Source of the DNA: Pomphorhynchus laevis
Lineage: Eukaryota; Acanthocephala; Palaeacanthocephala; Echinorhynchida; Pomphorhynchidae
Assembly (NCBI GenBank): GCA_012934845.2
Contig: WNNJ02002961.1
Coordinates: forward strand, 61,921 to 125,920
DNA length: 64,000 bases
Direction: 5' to 3'
Positions 32,501-43,179 of this stretch are shown piece by piece. The notes beneath the pieces were generated by a model. That model was not told where the DNA came from. It did no database searches and saw only the letters and a list, made by a program, of their open reading frames with translations. The translations under genes were made by a program, and so were the position numbers. Numbering within the stretch: the stretch's first letter is position 1; each line of letters begins with the position of its first letter.

Positions 32501-34233
32501 TCATTATTCTGATACAACGTCTGTTATTTATTAGTCAATTCATAAAAATTGACTTTTATTTTAAATTTCAATTTTTTATTTTAACTTGATTTAAATTATA
32601 TAAAATCCTTTATAACAATTATTAATTATCTATCATTATTTAATCATTTAAATTCTATTTAGCATTATTCTTTAATTTATAAAGACTAGTTAGCTGGTAT
32701 TTAGTTACTTTATAATACAAAGAGTCAGTTTGCTGATCTGATCTAATTTTTCAAAATTTCAAAGATGAAGGCAGTAGCAGTCAAAATAAATTTTAAATAA
32801 AAAAAATTCTATGATGATAGTTTGATTTTTAAATAAATAAAATATTGTATAAAATATTATATAAACAATTATATAAAAATAAAATGAATATTAAATTAAC
32901 ATTAACTAAAACTACTATTAATTTATATCGTAAAGATGACATATTTAAATTTATCAGAGGAAATTATAACTGGCCTCGCGGGTATTTTGGGTGGAAGAAT
33001 TGGGGCCAAAACCTGATTACAAAGCAGTTCCTGTTGATAAATTATATAATGGAATACATCGTATATTGTAAATAGTTGACAATGACCCATTATTGATCAA
33101 GAATTATTGAAGGTGGATCGAAATGAGGGAAACTTTTATTAGTAATTTTCTGAAGATGCTAACAGTTATTAGCGAGATATCAAATAAAAGTTTCGCCCTT
33201 TTTGATCCTGATCCAATCGCATATTATTTATAAGTCATTTCATAAAAATTAAATTTTAAATTTTAACTTTATTAAAATAATAAATAATTATATAAAAGTA
33301 ATAACAAATAATATTTACAATGAGAACGTTAGCTTGATAATATAAATGTAAATACAATATAATAATAATTATAATAATTATTTATAATTATTTAACTTTT
33401 ATTTATCATTATTATTAATTTATAAATAATATACAATACGTAGACTCAGTTTCCTGTTTTGATTTATTTGATAAACTTCAATTGTCTGGTTCTTTCTTAG
33501 AAAATGTAGATATTTTGTATAAATTAATACATTAATCGAAAACAACACAGTAAAATTTCTCGAATAAGAAATATGTAATGATATTAGTTTCTTCAAAAAC
33601 ATTTAAATCGAGCATCAAGAGGCACTGCTGTATCACAACTGTTGAAATATAAAAATTTTATATAATAAATTTAAAAATAATGAGTGTTTTCTTGGAGAAT
33701 AAATAAAGTTAAAATTCTATTCTATCAAGAGAGCAAATATATCGTCCTCTTGATTGAATAATATTTAAACTTTAATATTTATAATTTGATGTAAATAATA
33801 TTTATTAAACTGTGATATTGTTTAAATGAAAATTGTTTAATATTAATATATTATTAACTATTATATTTAATTATATTTAATTACATTGATTCTTAATCAA
33901 TTCAAAACTTAAATTTTAATAAAATGTGTTTCTTAGAGGTAAACATTAATAATCGTATTAAACAAATTGAATTAAAGCAAAAACTAGTGATTTATTACTT
34001 TCAGTCAAAACGCAAAAATACCAAACTCTCTAAATTTAAAATATATTGTACCTCTTTCTTTAATTATTTTGGCTTTTGCCTCTTCGATGCGACGTAAACG
34101 ACTTTCTTCTCGTTGACGTTTGCGTTGCCTAGCTGAAACGTAAACGTATTTTCGCTCGTTTTCGCATTCATAAGTAAAATGTCCGAGTTGAAGACATCGT
34201 TGGCAACGGTAATTTTCAGGGCATTGTTTTGAT
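29503..34233 (-). CDS. ZCCHC10: ZCCHC10-like zinc-knuckle protein, last two exons
   Basis: Exon 34233-34052 encodes RSKQCPENYRCQRC, LQLGHFTYECENERKYV and a basic coil rich in R, K and E: the single CX2CX4HX4C knuckle and following KY-rich segment of ZCCHC10. It ends GAG|GTACAA in phase 1. The next exon (29804-29503) starts after ATTTAG and completes a GAC codon (AGA G|AC GAA), giving a Ser/Asp/Glu-rich tail of about 100 residues (SSSSDNETSSTSSDDSTSSE...) that stops at TAA 29505-29503. This is exactly the ZCCHC10 layout, a knuckle followed by a long Ser-rich acidic tail. A polyadenylation signal (AATAAA on -) follows 12 bp beyond the stop. The intron (34051-29805, about 4.2 kb) is packed with PLE copies. 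The first exon, with the start codon, was not found. Function of the family is poorly known, probably nuclear RNA or chromatin related. Confidence 0.85.
30130..30262 (+). repeat. short repeat shared with 43590-43705
   Basis: The block with AACAACAATTTTTGAATTTG and CTTTGCCGGAAAAAA, followed by AATCTAAAATATAAATATA, recurs at 43590-43705. It precedes a PLE C-terminal copy here, so it is probably part of the same element family. Confidence 0.55.
30262..30480 (+). mobile_element. Naiad-type PLE C-terminal copy 1 (5'-truncated)
   Basis: Matches the copy at 30655-30890 almost base for base with an offset near 391 bp, beginning TACATTAAATAATGAAATTT. It encodes the last 70 or so residues of the RT thumb domain and a short tail. 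Lies in the ZCCHC10-like intron, antisense to that gene. Confidence 0.7.
30538..30890 (+). mobile_element. Naiad-type PLE C-terminal copy 2, open reading frame kept
   Basis: 111 codons open (30538-30873). The sequence FNLYRKD ... HEHSCIPYNIKYN ... NEILRIATICNDIGF ... LGYYKNNIKQKIVKY aligns by eye with the C-terminal RT region of Naiad-type PLEs, where a 'snIP..paYgv..sqLiRyariC' block precedes a long helix. It lacks the catalytic part of RT and any endonuclease, consistent with 5' truncation. The family call is inferred from this block and from the permuted element at 5.95-8.1 kb. Confidence 0.6.
31060..31620 (+). mobile_element. PLE 3' fragment with structured core, duplicated unit 1
   Basis: Starts with a sliver of the C-terminal frame (ACAAGAAACATATTTTTGCA), jumps to the frame end, then an AT-rich tail, the core beginning CGTCATTAGCATGTATTTGG at 31448, and the TTAGTCAATTC hairpin at 31576. 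The stretch 31121-31480 is duplicated at 32064-32440. Confidence 0.7.
32064..32650 (+). mobile_element. PLE 3' fragment with structured core, duplicated unit 2
   Basis: Near-identical to unit 1 over about 360 bp, 943 bp downstream. The core at 32405-32500 is the best example of the paired segments: GGCCCC (32424) with GGGGCC (32455), CTGCTATGT (32431) with ACATAGTAG (32472), and GAGGAG (32446) with TTCCTC (32481). A small 28-bp tandem (AGAATAAAATAC / AATAAGATGTTAG) distinguishes it from unit 1. Confidence 0.75.
32880..33060 (+). mobile_element. PLE C-terminal start fused to a core copy
   Basis: The C-terminal frame begins again (AATATTAAATTAACATTAAC), runs about 75 bp to 32957, then jumps to a diverged core (AACTGGCCTCGCGGGTATTTT ... 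TTGGGGCCAAAACCTGATTA). An internally deleted PLE scrap. Confidence 0.6.
33080..33220 (+). repeat. foldback-family repeat (copy 1)
   Basis: Has GACCCATTATTGATCAAGAA at the left and TTTTCTGAAGATGCTAAC with AGCGAGATATCAAATAAAA at the right. Other copies: 48365-48480 (inverted core), 54468-54670 (both orientations), 56235-56290 and 56825-57010. Confidence 0.6.
33221..34051. other. AT-rich part of the ZCCHC10-like intron
   Basis: Very AT-rich with simple ATT/AAT tracts (33360-33410). A short piece near 33605 (ATCGAGCATCAAGAGGCA) matches 30127. No gene. It contains the donor-side end of the intron. Confidence 0.4.
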
Positions 34234-35599
34234 CTATAACATGTAAACAATACAAGTAAATAGGATCCACTTTAAAACCATTAAGCGTTTCTACAACAAT
34301 AACAATTTTTGAATATAATTATCATTGTATCATTGGAATAGATTAAAAATATAAAAAAAATAAATTCATTCTAATTAAATCTCGCAATTTAAAATTGCTA
34401 TCACTAAATCTATTAATATTTATTTGTCATCGTTCATAAGCAAAGGACTGAAAAACAAAACTTTCAATTTATTTTCAGTTTCTTCCGTAAATAAATTAAA
34501 ATAATTATTAAAATTAATTAATTGTTAATAATTAATTATTAAGTAATAATTATTGAAATAATTATTAATAATTATTAATAAAATTCTCAATTATTCACAA
34601 GAAAAATAATTAATAATTTAAATAATTATTAATTGTTGTTAATAAAATTATCGATAATTCACAAGTAGAAATTCACAAGATACAAATATCATTACATTTT
34701 AAAGTTTTATATTCTACGATTAATAAAAGATCCAATCTAAAATATAAAATCCAGAATTTACTGTAAAAATATGAAACTCATTTAAATGTGATCAACTATT
34801 TTCACGAATTTTTTAATTAAATACACATAAACTACTCGGTATAAACTACTACAATATAAACTATTCGGTATAATACTCATAAACTACTCGGTTTTATCAA
34901 GTGAGTTCATTTTTTGTAAAATATAACTTTCTATAAGACGGTTACAATAATTAGCAAAAGGTACAGTTGTCGAGAAGACCACTTAAATAGCAATTATATC
35001 AATTGCTCACAATGTAATTAAGGTTAAATAAGGTTAAACTTAATAAACATTCAATAAATAAACATTTAATATGTGAATATTTAATATTATTTAAAAAATA
35101 TATTTAATAAATTTAATATATTTGGTAAACTGGCTTACCTTTGCTTACGCATGGAACTAGGCAACATCTTACACGTTAAATTGTTTTACTAATTGTTTGT
35201 TTTTAACAACTTCCTTTTATATGAATTATACATACATCAAATATCTAAAAATAAACTCACAAATTTAAAACAACTTGAACATTTAAATTGTGCAAAACTA
35301 ATTTTAAATAGTAAAAAATAGCAAAATAATTAGCTATAATGTCCAATGATAAGTTCAATGTGCTCTTATATTGTTCAGGGCGTTTAAACATCGAGAGGAA
35401 TAATAAAATAAGAAATTGTTGTTCACAAATTTTCGACTTTTGCGATAGTCCTTTTCAAGTGTTATGTTTTTAACATGAAAAAAGAAAAAATGATGTATTT
35501 ATACAATAAAAACGGAAGAAACCAGCGATGAAATACTGATATAAAACTTTACAGATTTTATAGTGTGCTAGTAGGAATAACCAACTTCCAATTATCCTC
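34234..35599. other. AT-rich, no gene seen
   Basis: Almost pure A/T with repeated TAATTATTAATAA tracts (34500-34640) and TAAACTACTCGGTATAA repeats at 34830-34890. The first exon of the ZCCHC10-like gene should lie in or beyond this stretch on -, but I cannot identify it. Confidence 0.35.
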
Positions 35600-35935
35600 A
35601 TTACCACCGTGTTAGGATAAATCTAAATATGTATGATTTATCTTATCATACCTGTTTGTAGACTACATTCATTTTCCAAGACCTAAGAACTGAAAAAATC
35701 AGGTTCGTGGTTATGATTCATACAATGGTTGACTAATAATGATAAAGTATTGCCCTTTTTAAATTATATTTATGTTGTTTAATTCTAGTTGCTAAGCTTT
35801 GTTTTGTTTGCACAAAATTTTTGGCTGTTCGCAATACTCCTAATGCGAATTGGCAAAACATTATTCGGTGTATGAACACGGACAAAATTTTATTCGTCGA
35901 GCCGTACATAAACAACATTAGTAACTATATCATTT
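35600..35935 (-). mobile_element. Penelope-like GIY-YIG endonuclease fragment
   Basis: Minus-strand frames give QTKQSLATRIKQHKYNLK, then LLVNHCMNHNHEPDFF and VLENECSLQTGMIR. This is the second half of a PLE GIY-YIG domain: the R-x-x-x-H helix, the conserved H...GH/NH...F block and the L-E-...-E-x-x-I helix. Broken and small. Confidence 0.6.
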
Positions 35936-36654
35936 CGAGTTACAGGGGTAGACATGCTAGCAAATTGAACAAACTATATCGTAGTAACAAATAATAATAT
36001 CATTAAATATATTTAAAACAATATCAATATATCTCATAGGAAACTGTCGTCACCGGAAAAATAATTACTCAACTTATGCCGTAACTTGGTGTCATCCAAA
36101 GTACAAATCAGACATCGATGTTAGTTGTGACACGGAATATATGCTATCGAAATCCTAATTCTAGCTTTCTGGAAATTATTCAGTGTGACTACATGGAGCA
36201 ATTGCCTTGAGACAATATAATCATAATGTCAGCGGATCTTAAAAATGCTCTCCGGTATCTTAAATTTTATCTAACAATTATAATTTGTCGGCTGATGTCT
36301 TTAACAATATGTGCTTCATGTATCTTATCGAGGGACAACTTAGCCAAACCATCATTGTCACTCAGAGCACTAGACCCAACATTCTACACCATTGATATCG
36401 CGATATGTCAGCCGGGGACGGATTACTTGCTGAACTGTGTAACATTTCGCAATCATCAGAGGTTTTGGGTTCATTTAGACACTTGATTTACAGTATCGTT
36501 TAAGGTCTTATTAATTTTGTGCTTTGAACAAATTGTAGCTTGATATGTCATAGTGGAGATTTTTGCGTTATCGGTTTTATAAAGACTGGTCACACTGATT
36601 TGTTTATTTTCTTTTGATGCTGACTTGTCATAGATCATGTGTGCGGACATGATC

Positions 36655-36745
36655 AGCTGTATCATTATCATGTATTATGATAATGTATCATTACATGATC
36701 AGCTGTATCATTAGAGCTGACAAAATCAGCTGTATCATTATTGAT
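36655..36745. repeat. short tandem repeat of ATCAGCTGTATCATTA
   Basis: Three units of a 16-bp motif (36652, 36700, 36726) with a palindromic ATTATCATGTATTATGATAAT between the first two. Non-coding. Confidence 0.65.
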
Positions 36746-36909
36746 ATTCTGGTTCGTGATACTTGCCTATAGTAGTGACGCGACAATACCCACATATGAA
36801 CTCCTTATAAGAAATATTGGCTTTTTCTGATGAACGTATACTAATAGTTTTGCATGCATTATATCCCTTTACATCACAACTAGCTTGTAGTGAACCATAG
36901 GTTGATACA

Positions 36910-36978
36910 TTTTGGGTTTTCGTGGTCATGTAAGCGTGCGCCAGCACGCATTTGCCACGTTAAAATAAATCTTTTTTT
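36910..36978 (+). mobile_element. CR1-like LINE 3' tail (solo)
   Basis: About 65 bp reading TCATGTAAGCGTGCGCCAGC then ACGCATTTGCCACGTTAAAA, the same 3' terminus as the CR1-like copies at 47860 and 58678. No coding part precedes it, so it is either an extremely 5'-truncated insertion or a broken-off end. Confidence 0.65.
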
Positions 36979-37394
36979 AAATAAAATTATTTAAAAAAAT
37001 TATTAACTTCTTGTTAGCTTCTTGATCATGCACCTTTCGCATCGTGAGAACATTGTGCCTATTGTACTATAATTAATTTTTGACAATAGATGCCCATTTG
37101 AGGAAACCTTTCTTTTTCTGTGGATTTTATTAAATTAATTATTATAAATAATAATAATTAACTTATTTCATCAGTATATCATAATAAAGCTTTTTGCATA
37201 TGAAGACAAAATAAGAAATATCAACTTGACATTTATAAATATAAAATCCACGTTTATAAATATATCAAGTCCACGTTTATAAATGTAACAAGTCCCTGTT
37301 TGTGTAATGATTTAATCCACGTTAATGTAATGATTCAAAACGTTAATCTTAAAATTCGATACAAAATTGCTATTGTAATATAAACATGATTCCG

Positions 37395-37595
37395 TAGTTT
37401 GTGGAACATTTAAACACATTCAAGAAGGTATTGTTTAGGCAAAACCATCCACAGCCTGTGATCAAACATATGTTGGCCAAACTAAACAGTGTGTAGCGAA
37501 ACGTATATATCAACATACAAAATTTAAAGAAGAAAAAGCACTTACGCTATGTTCAATCACGGCATCGAAACAAATCACGTAATTGACTTTTATTA
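37395..37595 (+). mobile_element. Penelope-like GIY-YIG endonuclease fragment
   Basis: Encodes ACDQTYVGQTKQCVAKRIYQ followed by a QHTKFKEEKAL segment. The TYVGQT core is the second half (YIG) of the GIY-YIG nuclease signature, and the following Arg and His fit the catalytic helix. Broken. Confidence 0.65.
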
Positions 37596-37739
37596 GACGA
37601 CATGGCTCTAACAGGACTAGTATTAAAGTTTTTATTTATTGTCTCAGCATGGAGGAGAATAATTGAAGTGCGTAACTGAAACTTAAAGCTTTGCTCCCAA
37701 ATACATTACTGCAACTGCTCAAAATAAATTCAGAAGTGA

Positions 37740-38690
37740 CGGAAAAAATATTACCACTCACGTGCCTCGGGACCCCGAATTCCCGAGTTGTGGTAGATAT
37801 ACAATTTATGCATTTTTTGAGAAATTTTTAACTTTTGTTTGTCTTTATTCATTTCCCGGATTAATTGAAACGGCCTGCACGTTCAGCCGAATTTTATAAC
37901 AAAAAGGGTTAGAATTTTGTTTTCTTAGAGATGATTCGTCAAAAACAAATCGCATTCCACCTGAACGTAATCTTTCAGGATATGTTAAGAATAACCTCCG
38001 CGCTACTAATAAATCCGATGCGGTCAAGATATTTGTCCCACGTTGTTTTTCTGTTTGATTACTCAGGGTATTTGCTAATTGAATGATTGAGCTTAAACTT
38101 TAAGCGAATAGAACTCTTCCAAGAACTATTTCTTATCAATAGCGTATATGATTTAATGGATTTATTCATAGTGACAAATTCACGCCTATGCTCGATTGCA
38201 AGCATACGTAGAAGTAAAGAACAAACAAATAAGAAAAATAGAATGAAAATTAAATTGTTGAGGAATTTGAAGGAAGTATTTTGAAGATAAGGGAGATGAG
38301 TGGAATGTGGCAAAAACGTTAGGGGAAATGCTAAGTTGTTTCGTAAAAAAGGTATGAAAAATTGAGTTGGATAAGATGTAAATGGAATGTATTTCTTGAT
38401 TATTGTGAAGGAGAAGCCATAGCGCAGGAACGTAGACGTTGTTTAAAGAGTAGAAGCGACAAGGAAGAACGTACTATGCTGGCAAAGAATTTCAGTCGAG
38501 TGAAACAACGACGATAAAAGAGCGGAAACCATAGTTGATTGAGTACGGAGGGACATGGAGCAGTACATAATTACTTCATCACAGAGCCAAGAGGACGGAA
38601 CGCAAATCATCAAGATGATGATCGTCATCACACTCGTAAGCGTTCTCAAGGCACATCATGGTTTGATTATCACTGTGTAATTTCTATGCG
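37740..38690. other. unassigned segment before the CR1-like copy
   Basis: A plus-strand frame near 37905-38055 reads ERNLSGYVKNNLRATNKSD then a VPRC block, possibly the C-terminus of an unrelated LINE, but no family signature is decisive. Otherwise low-complexity with small A-rich ORFs. Confidence 0.25.
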
Positions 38691-40570
38691 CCACGCTTTT
38701 AGCATCTATATCCTTTTCCTCAAAGAAGGTTCTATTTCTGTCTCCTTCGAGTATCGTGATGACTACCTAAATATTCGTCGTTCATATTACTCTCTCCTTC
38801 GAAGTAAATGCACACTCTTCTATCAGAATAAATTCACTTCTTCGAAGCCAAAGTCAACTTGACGCACTTTAAACCCACTACTCTCACATTCTTCAACACC
38901 TAGTAACATCGATTCCAACTTGTTTTCTTTTTATCTTCAATCTAAATATGCTAATACTTTATCGTCTATTCATTCAACTCTCCAACCATCGTCTACCTCA
39001 ATACGATTCTCTCTTCCTGAACTCTTCTATCTTCTTTCTGTTTCTTTTCTGATTAAGTTTCAAAAGTTCTCCTTTCACTGGCCAACAAATCTTCTCCTGC
39101 CGACCATCTGCCTATGTAAGCTTACTTAAGCTTATTTGCCATTCGGTATCTCCGCTTTTGACAACCTTGTTCAATTCTTCTATCCGTAGCGACACTTTTC
39201 CGTCAAACTAGAAATCTGCCATTGTCCGTTCACTTATGAAAAAAAAACACTATCTCGACAGTTCACTTTCGTCTTCATATCGTCTTATATCTCTTCTTCC
39301 AACCTTATCAAAACTATTCGAACGTCTTGTGCTAAATCAGGTTAATACCTATCTTCTATTGTCAAGTTTATATCTCTCGTTTCAATCTGCTTTTCGTTAT
39401 AATCATCCGACAGAACTAGCGTGTCACAAAGTCTTTGGTGATCTTCTACAATCTCAAGAAAAACTTTGTAGCGTCATAATCTTTCTCAACCTCTCATCTG
39501 CATACGACATGGTCGATTATTATATTCTTCTCTATCGACTCTGTCATAACTATGGATTTTCTAAATCCGCAGTAGCATAGTTTTCCTTTTATCTATCTAA
39601 ACGTTCTTCCAGTGTTCATTCAGTTTCTTCTGTCTCTCAACCGTTTTCTCTCGCACACGGTGTTCCTCAAGGCCCGTTCTTTCCGTGTTCATTCAGTTTC
39701 TTCTGTCTCGCAAACGTCTTCTCTCGAACACTATGTTCCTCAAGGCTCAGTACTAGGTCTCCTTCTTTTCTCCCTTGATGATCTCTCTAATATAACCGGA
39801 ACACACAATTTTCATGCTATGCAATATGATAATGGTATTCTCATCTACTCTTATCTATCCTCCTCTCAAATCGATGATCTTGCATCTACTTCTTCTGTTT
39901 GCCTCTTACCTGTTTTCCAGCACATTTCTTCGTTTTGCCTATCACTCAATCTTACATAGTCCAAAATCATGTGAATAATTCTATCTTACCAAAACATTAC
40001 TCCACCAACCGTATAAATATAATTAACCGTTCTTTATGTCATTAATAATATCGTATTCCTCGGTTTCCACTTTAACATCAATGTTTCTCTTAAGCTATTT
40101 GTTGCCGATAAAGTCCGATCATGGTTCATGCTACTCCGTGATCTTCACCGTATTCGCAGGCTGATCAATTTTCGCTCCTTTCTTTCCCTTTTATCCACCC
40201 TTTTATTTTCCCGAATCGATTATTGCCTTAACCTGTTCTCTAACTCTCCAAAAGCTACTCTACAATCTCTCCAACGTATTGTAAACTCAGCAGTTCGCGT
40301 TCTCCTACGTCTCCGCCGTTTCGACCACATATCTCAACATATTTTCAATCTTTCCTAGCTTCCCACAATTAGCCATCGTCTCCAGTTTTCGGTTGATTAT
40401 CCTGACCCATCGTGTACTACATGGCAATTCCCCTTCATACTTACATATTCCATATCTCGATAAATCTCGTCCTGCTTATTATCCTTAAGATAATTTCATT
40501 CCCTATTCTTAGTAGGCTTGTAAGCGCGCCGTTGGCATGCATTGTCACTCAAAATAAATCTCGTTTTTTA
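38690..40570 (+). mobile_element. CR1-like LINE, decayed copy
   Basis: Spacer pieces (YLNIRRSYYSLLRSKCTLFY, 38770) precede RT pieces: ISLLPTLSKLFERLVLNQVN (39290), FLNLSSAYDMVDYYILLYRL (39484), VPQGSVLGLLLF (39735) and MQYDNGILIY, where the catalytic YADD reads YDNG. A thumb with SRIDYCLNLFSNSPKATLQS follows (40210). The 3' end carries a diverged version of the shared tail (40511-40560). A roughly 90-bp duplication at 39612-39735 repeats TTCATTCAGTTTCTTCTGTC. Multiple stops; dead. Confidence 0.8.
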
Positions 40571-40928
40571 AATGTTAGTTTGAATCTACTTATGTTTACT
40601 ATTTACGTTCCTGCTCTGATGGATATTAAGCTATAGTCTAATTTTTAGCTACATATTCTCAATACAAAGCATTGTAACTAAATTTTTCCTAAAACAGCCA
40701 TTTGTGGATAATAACTTGTAACCTATAATATTATATTTTCTATCACAAAACACAATACTCTTGACAGCGATTCAGTTAAAAGCTGCTAATATTGAAGACA
40801 TGTGAACAGTTGACTACTATTGAGAAAAATAGTAGTTAACACACAATAAATTACTATTGGGAAAGTATTGAGTTCAACATATTAAAAAACCTACTTGTGT
40901 GACAGAGACGCCTTCTATACTCGATTTA
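40571..40928. other. spacer, no gene
   Basis: AT-rich; contains two close copies of AGTAGTTAACAC/AGTTGACTACTATTGAG. Nothing else recognised. Confidence 0.3.
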
Positions 40929-40986
40929 AAAAATGATTTATTTTAACGTGGCAAATGCGTACCAGCGCACGCTTACATGACCAAGT
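40929..40986 (-). mobile_element. CR1-like LINE 3' tail (solo, inverted)
   Basis: The minus strand reads GGTCATGTAAGCGTGCGCTG then GTACGCATTTGCCACGTTAA, nearly identical to 36920-36975. Only about 57 bp long, with no coding part. Confidence 0.65.
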
Positions 40987-41113
40987 GTTATGTAAGTGTT
41001 TAAGAGACGTCTCAGGTGTTCGTTATGACTCACCAATCGGCAATAGCAATGTGTATTGTGTACTCTCTCTATGCGACTGTCGGTATTCAACAGGGCCTCT
41101 TGAAACTCCAATT

Positions 41114-41364
41114 TTAAAAAACGTTGTCGAGTAGGTGTTGATGCTAGTCAACTTGTTGCAAACTTCCCAGAGGGCATCTGGGATAGTATTCATGTTCACT
41201 TCAGTCGAATTATCCAGGTCTTTGATCGAATTATCCAGAAGTCTTTTAAAAAACGTTGTTGGGTAGGTGTTAATGCTAGTCAAGTTGTTGCAAACTTTCC
41301 AAGGGGCATATAAGATAGTATTCATGTTCACTTCAGTCGAATTATCCAGCAGTCTTTGATCTTC
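41114..41364. repeat. tandem duplication inside a LINE, unit about 131 bp
   Basis: Two copies of the segment starting TTTTAAAAAACGTTGT and ending TTCAGTCGAATTATCCAG. Both translate as the same LINE linker (FKKRC-VGV-ASQ-VANFP). Confidence 0.8.
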
Positions 41365-42494
41365 TTGAGGAGTTGAAGCGATTTCAGACATCTTTGCTCC
41401 GCTACGTGCCTGCAATTCCAAGCATGACCATCCTCCTTGGTTCGACAGAGAGTTTCTTGATGCTCTCAGGTCCCTCAACGAATTATGGCGCAAGTTTAGG
41501 CTTTCTCCAGCTTCCAAACGTGCCTACATCGACTCTCGGAACTTATGTGATAAACTAAAATTTCATTTTAGTATAAAATTTCATTTTATTTCATTTTTGT
41601 ATAATTATATTGTAGTATCGCTAGGGATGCACTTGTGAACTCTATAATGTTTTGGTCATATGTAAAAAACAACAGAACTATTGTCACCACAATTATCTTA
41701 CTTTAAACGACAGCTGAAACTTTAACCGAACCGTCTCTTATCACCCAACATTTAGCTGATAGCTTCTCAGTGCAAGATTCGATTACTGACAAAAAGCGTG
41801 ACTTTAATTGTAAGAAAATTCCGATTGCACATCGGTGTTGTGTTCGTCCACTCAGAGTTGATGAAGTGTTGAACGAAGTTATTAAGCTCGATCCGTTCGC
41901 ATCTCCGGTACCAGACAATATTGCCCCCTTCCTCGTCAAAATCCAAGCTAACATAATGTGTAATGGTTTAATTCTGTTTTTCAGATATAGCTTGGACACA
42001 TCTTAGATTCATGACTGTTGAAAATGTGTAATTGTGGTATCCATTCCCAAAACTCATCCTGTAATCTTTTGTGCAGTGTTTTTGACAAGTGTATTCTGCA
42101 AACCCTTAGAAATGCTCATCGCTAGCAGAATCAGGGATTATCTAAACTGTAATCATATATTGGTTGATTATCAAAATGGTTTCAGGATTATACATTCATG
42201 CCTAACATCTACTAACTGCGCGTGAAAAATAGACAGATGCCCGGAGTGCTGGATTTCAGGTTCATACAGTCGTTCTTGACTTTTCGAAAGCCTTTGATAC
42301 AGTGACACATGACGGCATAGTCTCCTTAATGTATCAGTATGAACTCCATCCATATATTTGTGAGTGGGTCAGGCAATTTCTATCGAATAGGTGTTATTCA
42401 GAGTTTGTGTAGGAGATGTGCTTTCTGACTCGATCAATATTAATTTTGGAGTGCCGCAAAGATCAGTCCTTTGCCCACTGCTCTATTTAATCTT

Positions 42495-42822
42495 TATGAA
42501 AAATTTGCTACTCCGCTTATCATGATCTCATCTAGCTTTTGCATACGATCTAAAGATTTGGTCGACCATTAGAAGTCCTGCTGATTGAATATCGTTACAA
42601 ATTATCTGAACTCCCTGTCCAATTGGTTCGAATCTACTGGATTACGGTTAAATGTTGAAAAATGTGTCCGCTTATCATGCTATCAGCTAGCTTTTGCAGA
42701 CGATCTAAAGATTTGGTCGATCATTAGAAGTCCTGCTGATCGAGTATCGTTACAAAATGATCTGAACTCCCTACCCAATTGGTGCGAATCTACTGGATTA
42801 CGGTTATATGTTTAAAAATGTG
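42495..42822. repeat. tandem duplication of the RT catalytic region, unit about 160 bp
   Basis: The segment CTAGCTTTTGCA..ACGATCTAAAGATTTGG through TACTGGATTACGGTTA occurs at about 42530-42655 and 42690-42815 with roughly 95 percent identity. The catalytic motif reads FAYD in the first and FADD in the second. Confidence 0.8.
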
Positions 42823-43093
42823 TAATTACGTAATTTAGTTACCCGTCTGAAACTCTTAGGTACTGTATTGGATACATACCGTCCAGGATTTAATCCTGGA
42901 CTCTTACGGTATAGGATTTCTTTCGAAATACGGCATTTATACAAATTGGTGTTGCTTGTTAGACTGGACTTTGATTCACGACTTTCAGTCACCATGTCAC
43001 TTCTAGACGACCAATGATTACCCGGCAACACTCATCAGTAGAATGAAGTACTCACTGGTCGTTTCGGTTGCCTGTGTGACATTGTGAATAAAG

Positions 43094-43178
43094 GCGTTTC
43101 CGACACTTTGCTTAATTGTCTGAGTCCGACACTTTGCTTAATTGCTTTGTCCGATACTTTGCTTATTTGTGTCATATA
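43094..43178. repeat. three-unit minisatellite
   Basis: Units of 26-27 bp starting CCGACACTTTGCTTAATTG, the last diverged to CCGATACTTTGCTTATTTG. Confidence 0.75.
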
Positions 43179-43179
43179 T

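Larger units (their letters stand above)
40990..43040 (+). mobile_element. Jockey/CR1-like LINE with internal tandem duplications
   Basis: The end of an APE endonuclease (YDSPIGNSNVYCVLSL, 41025) is followed by a linker (FKKRCWVGVNASQVVANF), a segment resembling 'PWFDREFLDALRSLNELWRK' (41428), and RT pieces: LASRIRDYLN-like (42118), HTVVLDFSKAFDTVTHDGI (42262), a GVPQ-like block (42450) and LAFADDLKIWS (42690). Two parts are tandemly duplicated (41114-41364 and 42495-42820), so the FADD block occurs twice. Broken throughout. Confidence 0.75.

Noticed and set aside
36445-36475. CTGATGATTGCGAAA on the minus strand
   Set aside because: There is room for only four bases between the two core motifs, so no stem II; chance or PLE remnant.
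41023-41517. 164-codon open frame on the minus strand with internal repeats
   Set aside because: It is the shadow of the tandemly duplicated LINE linker on +, where the motifs (SPIGNS, FKKRC-VGV) are meaningful.
42877-42900. Small palindrome GTCCAGGATT-T-AATCCTGGAC
   Set aside because: A 10-bp-arm palindrome within a decayed LINE; short enough to be chance.
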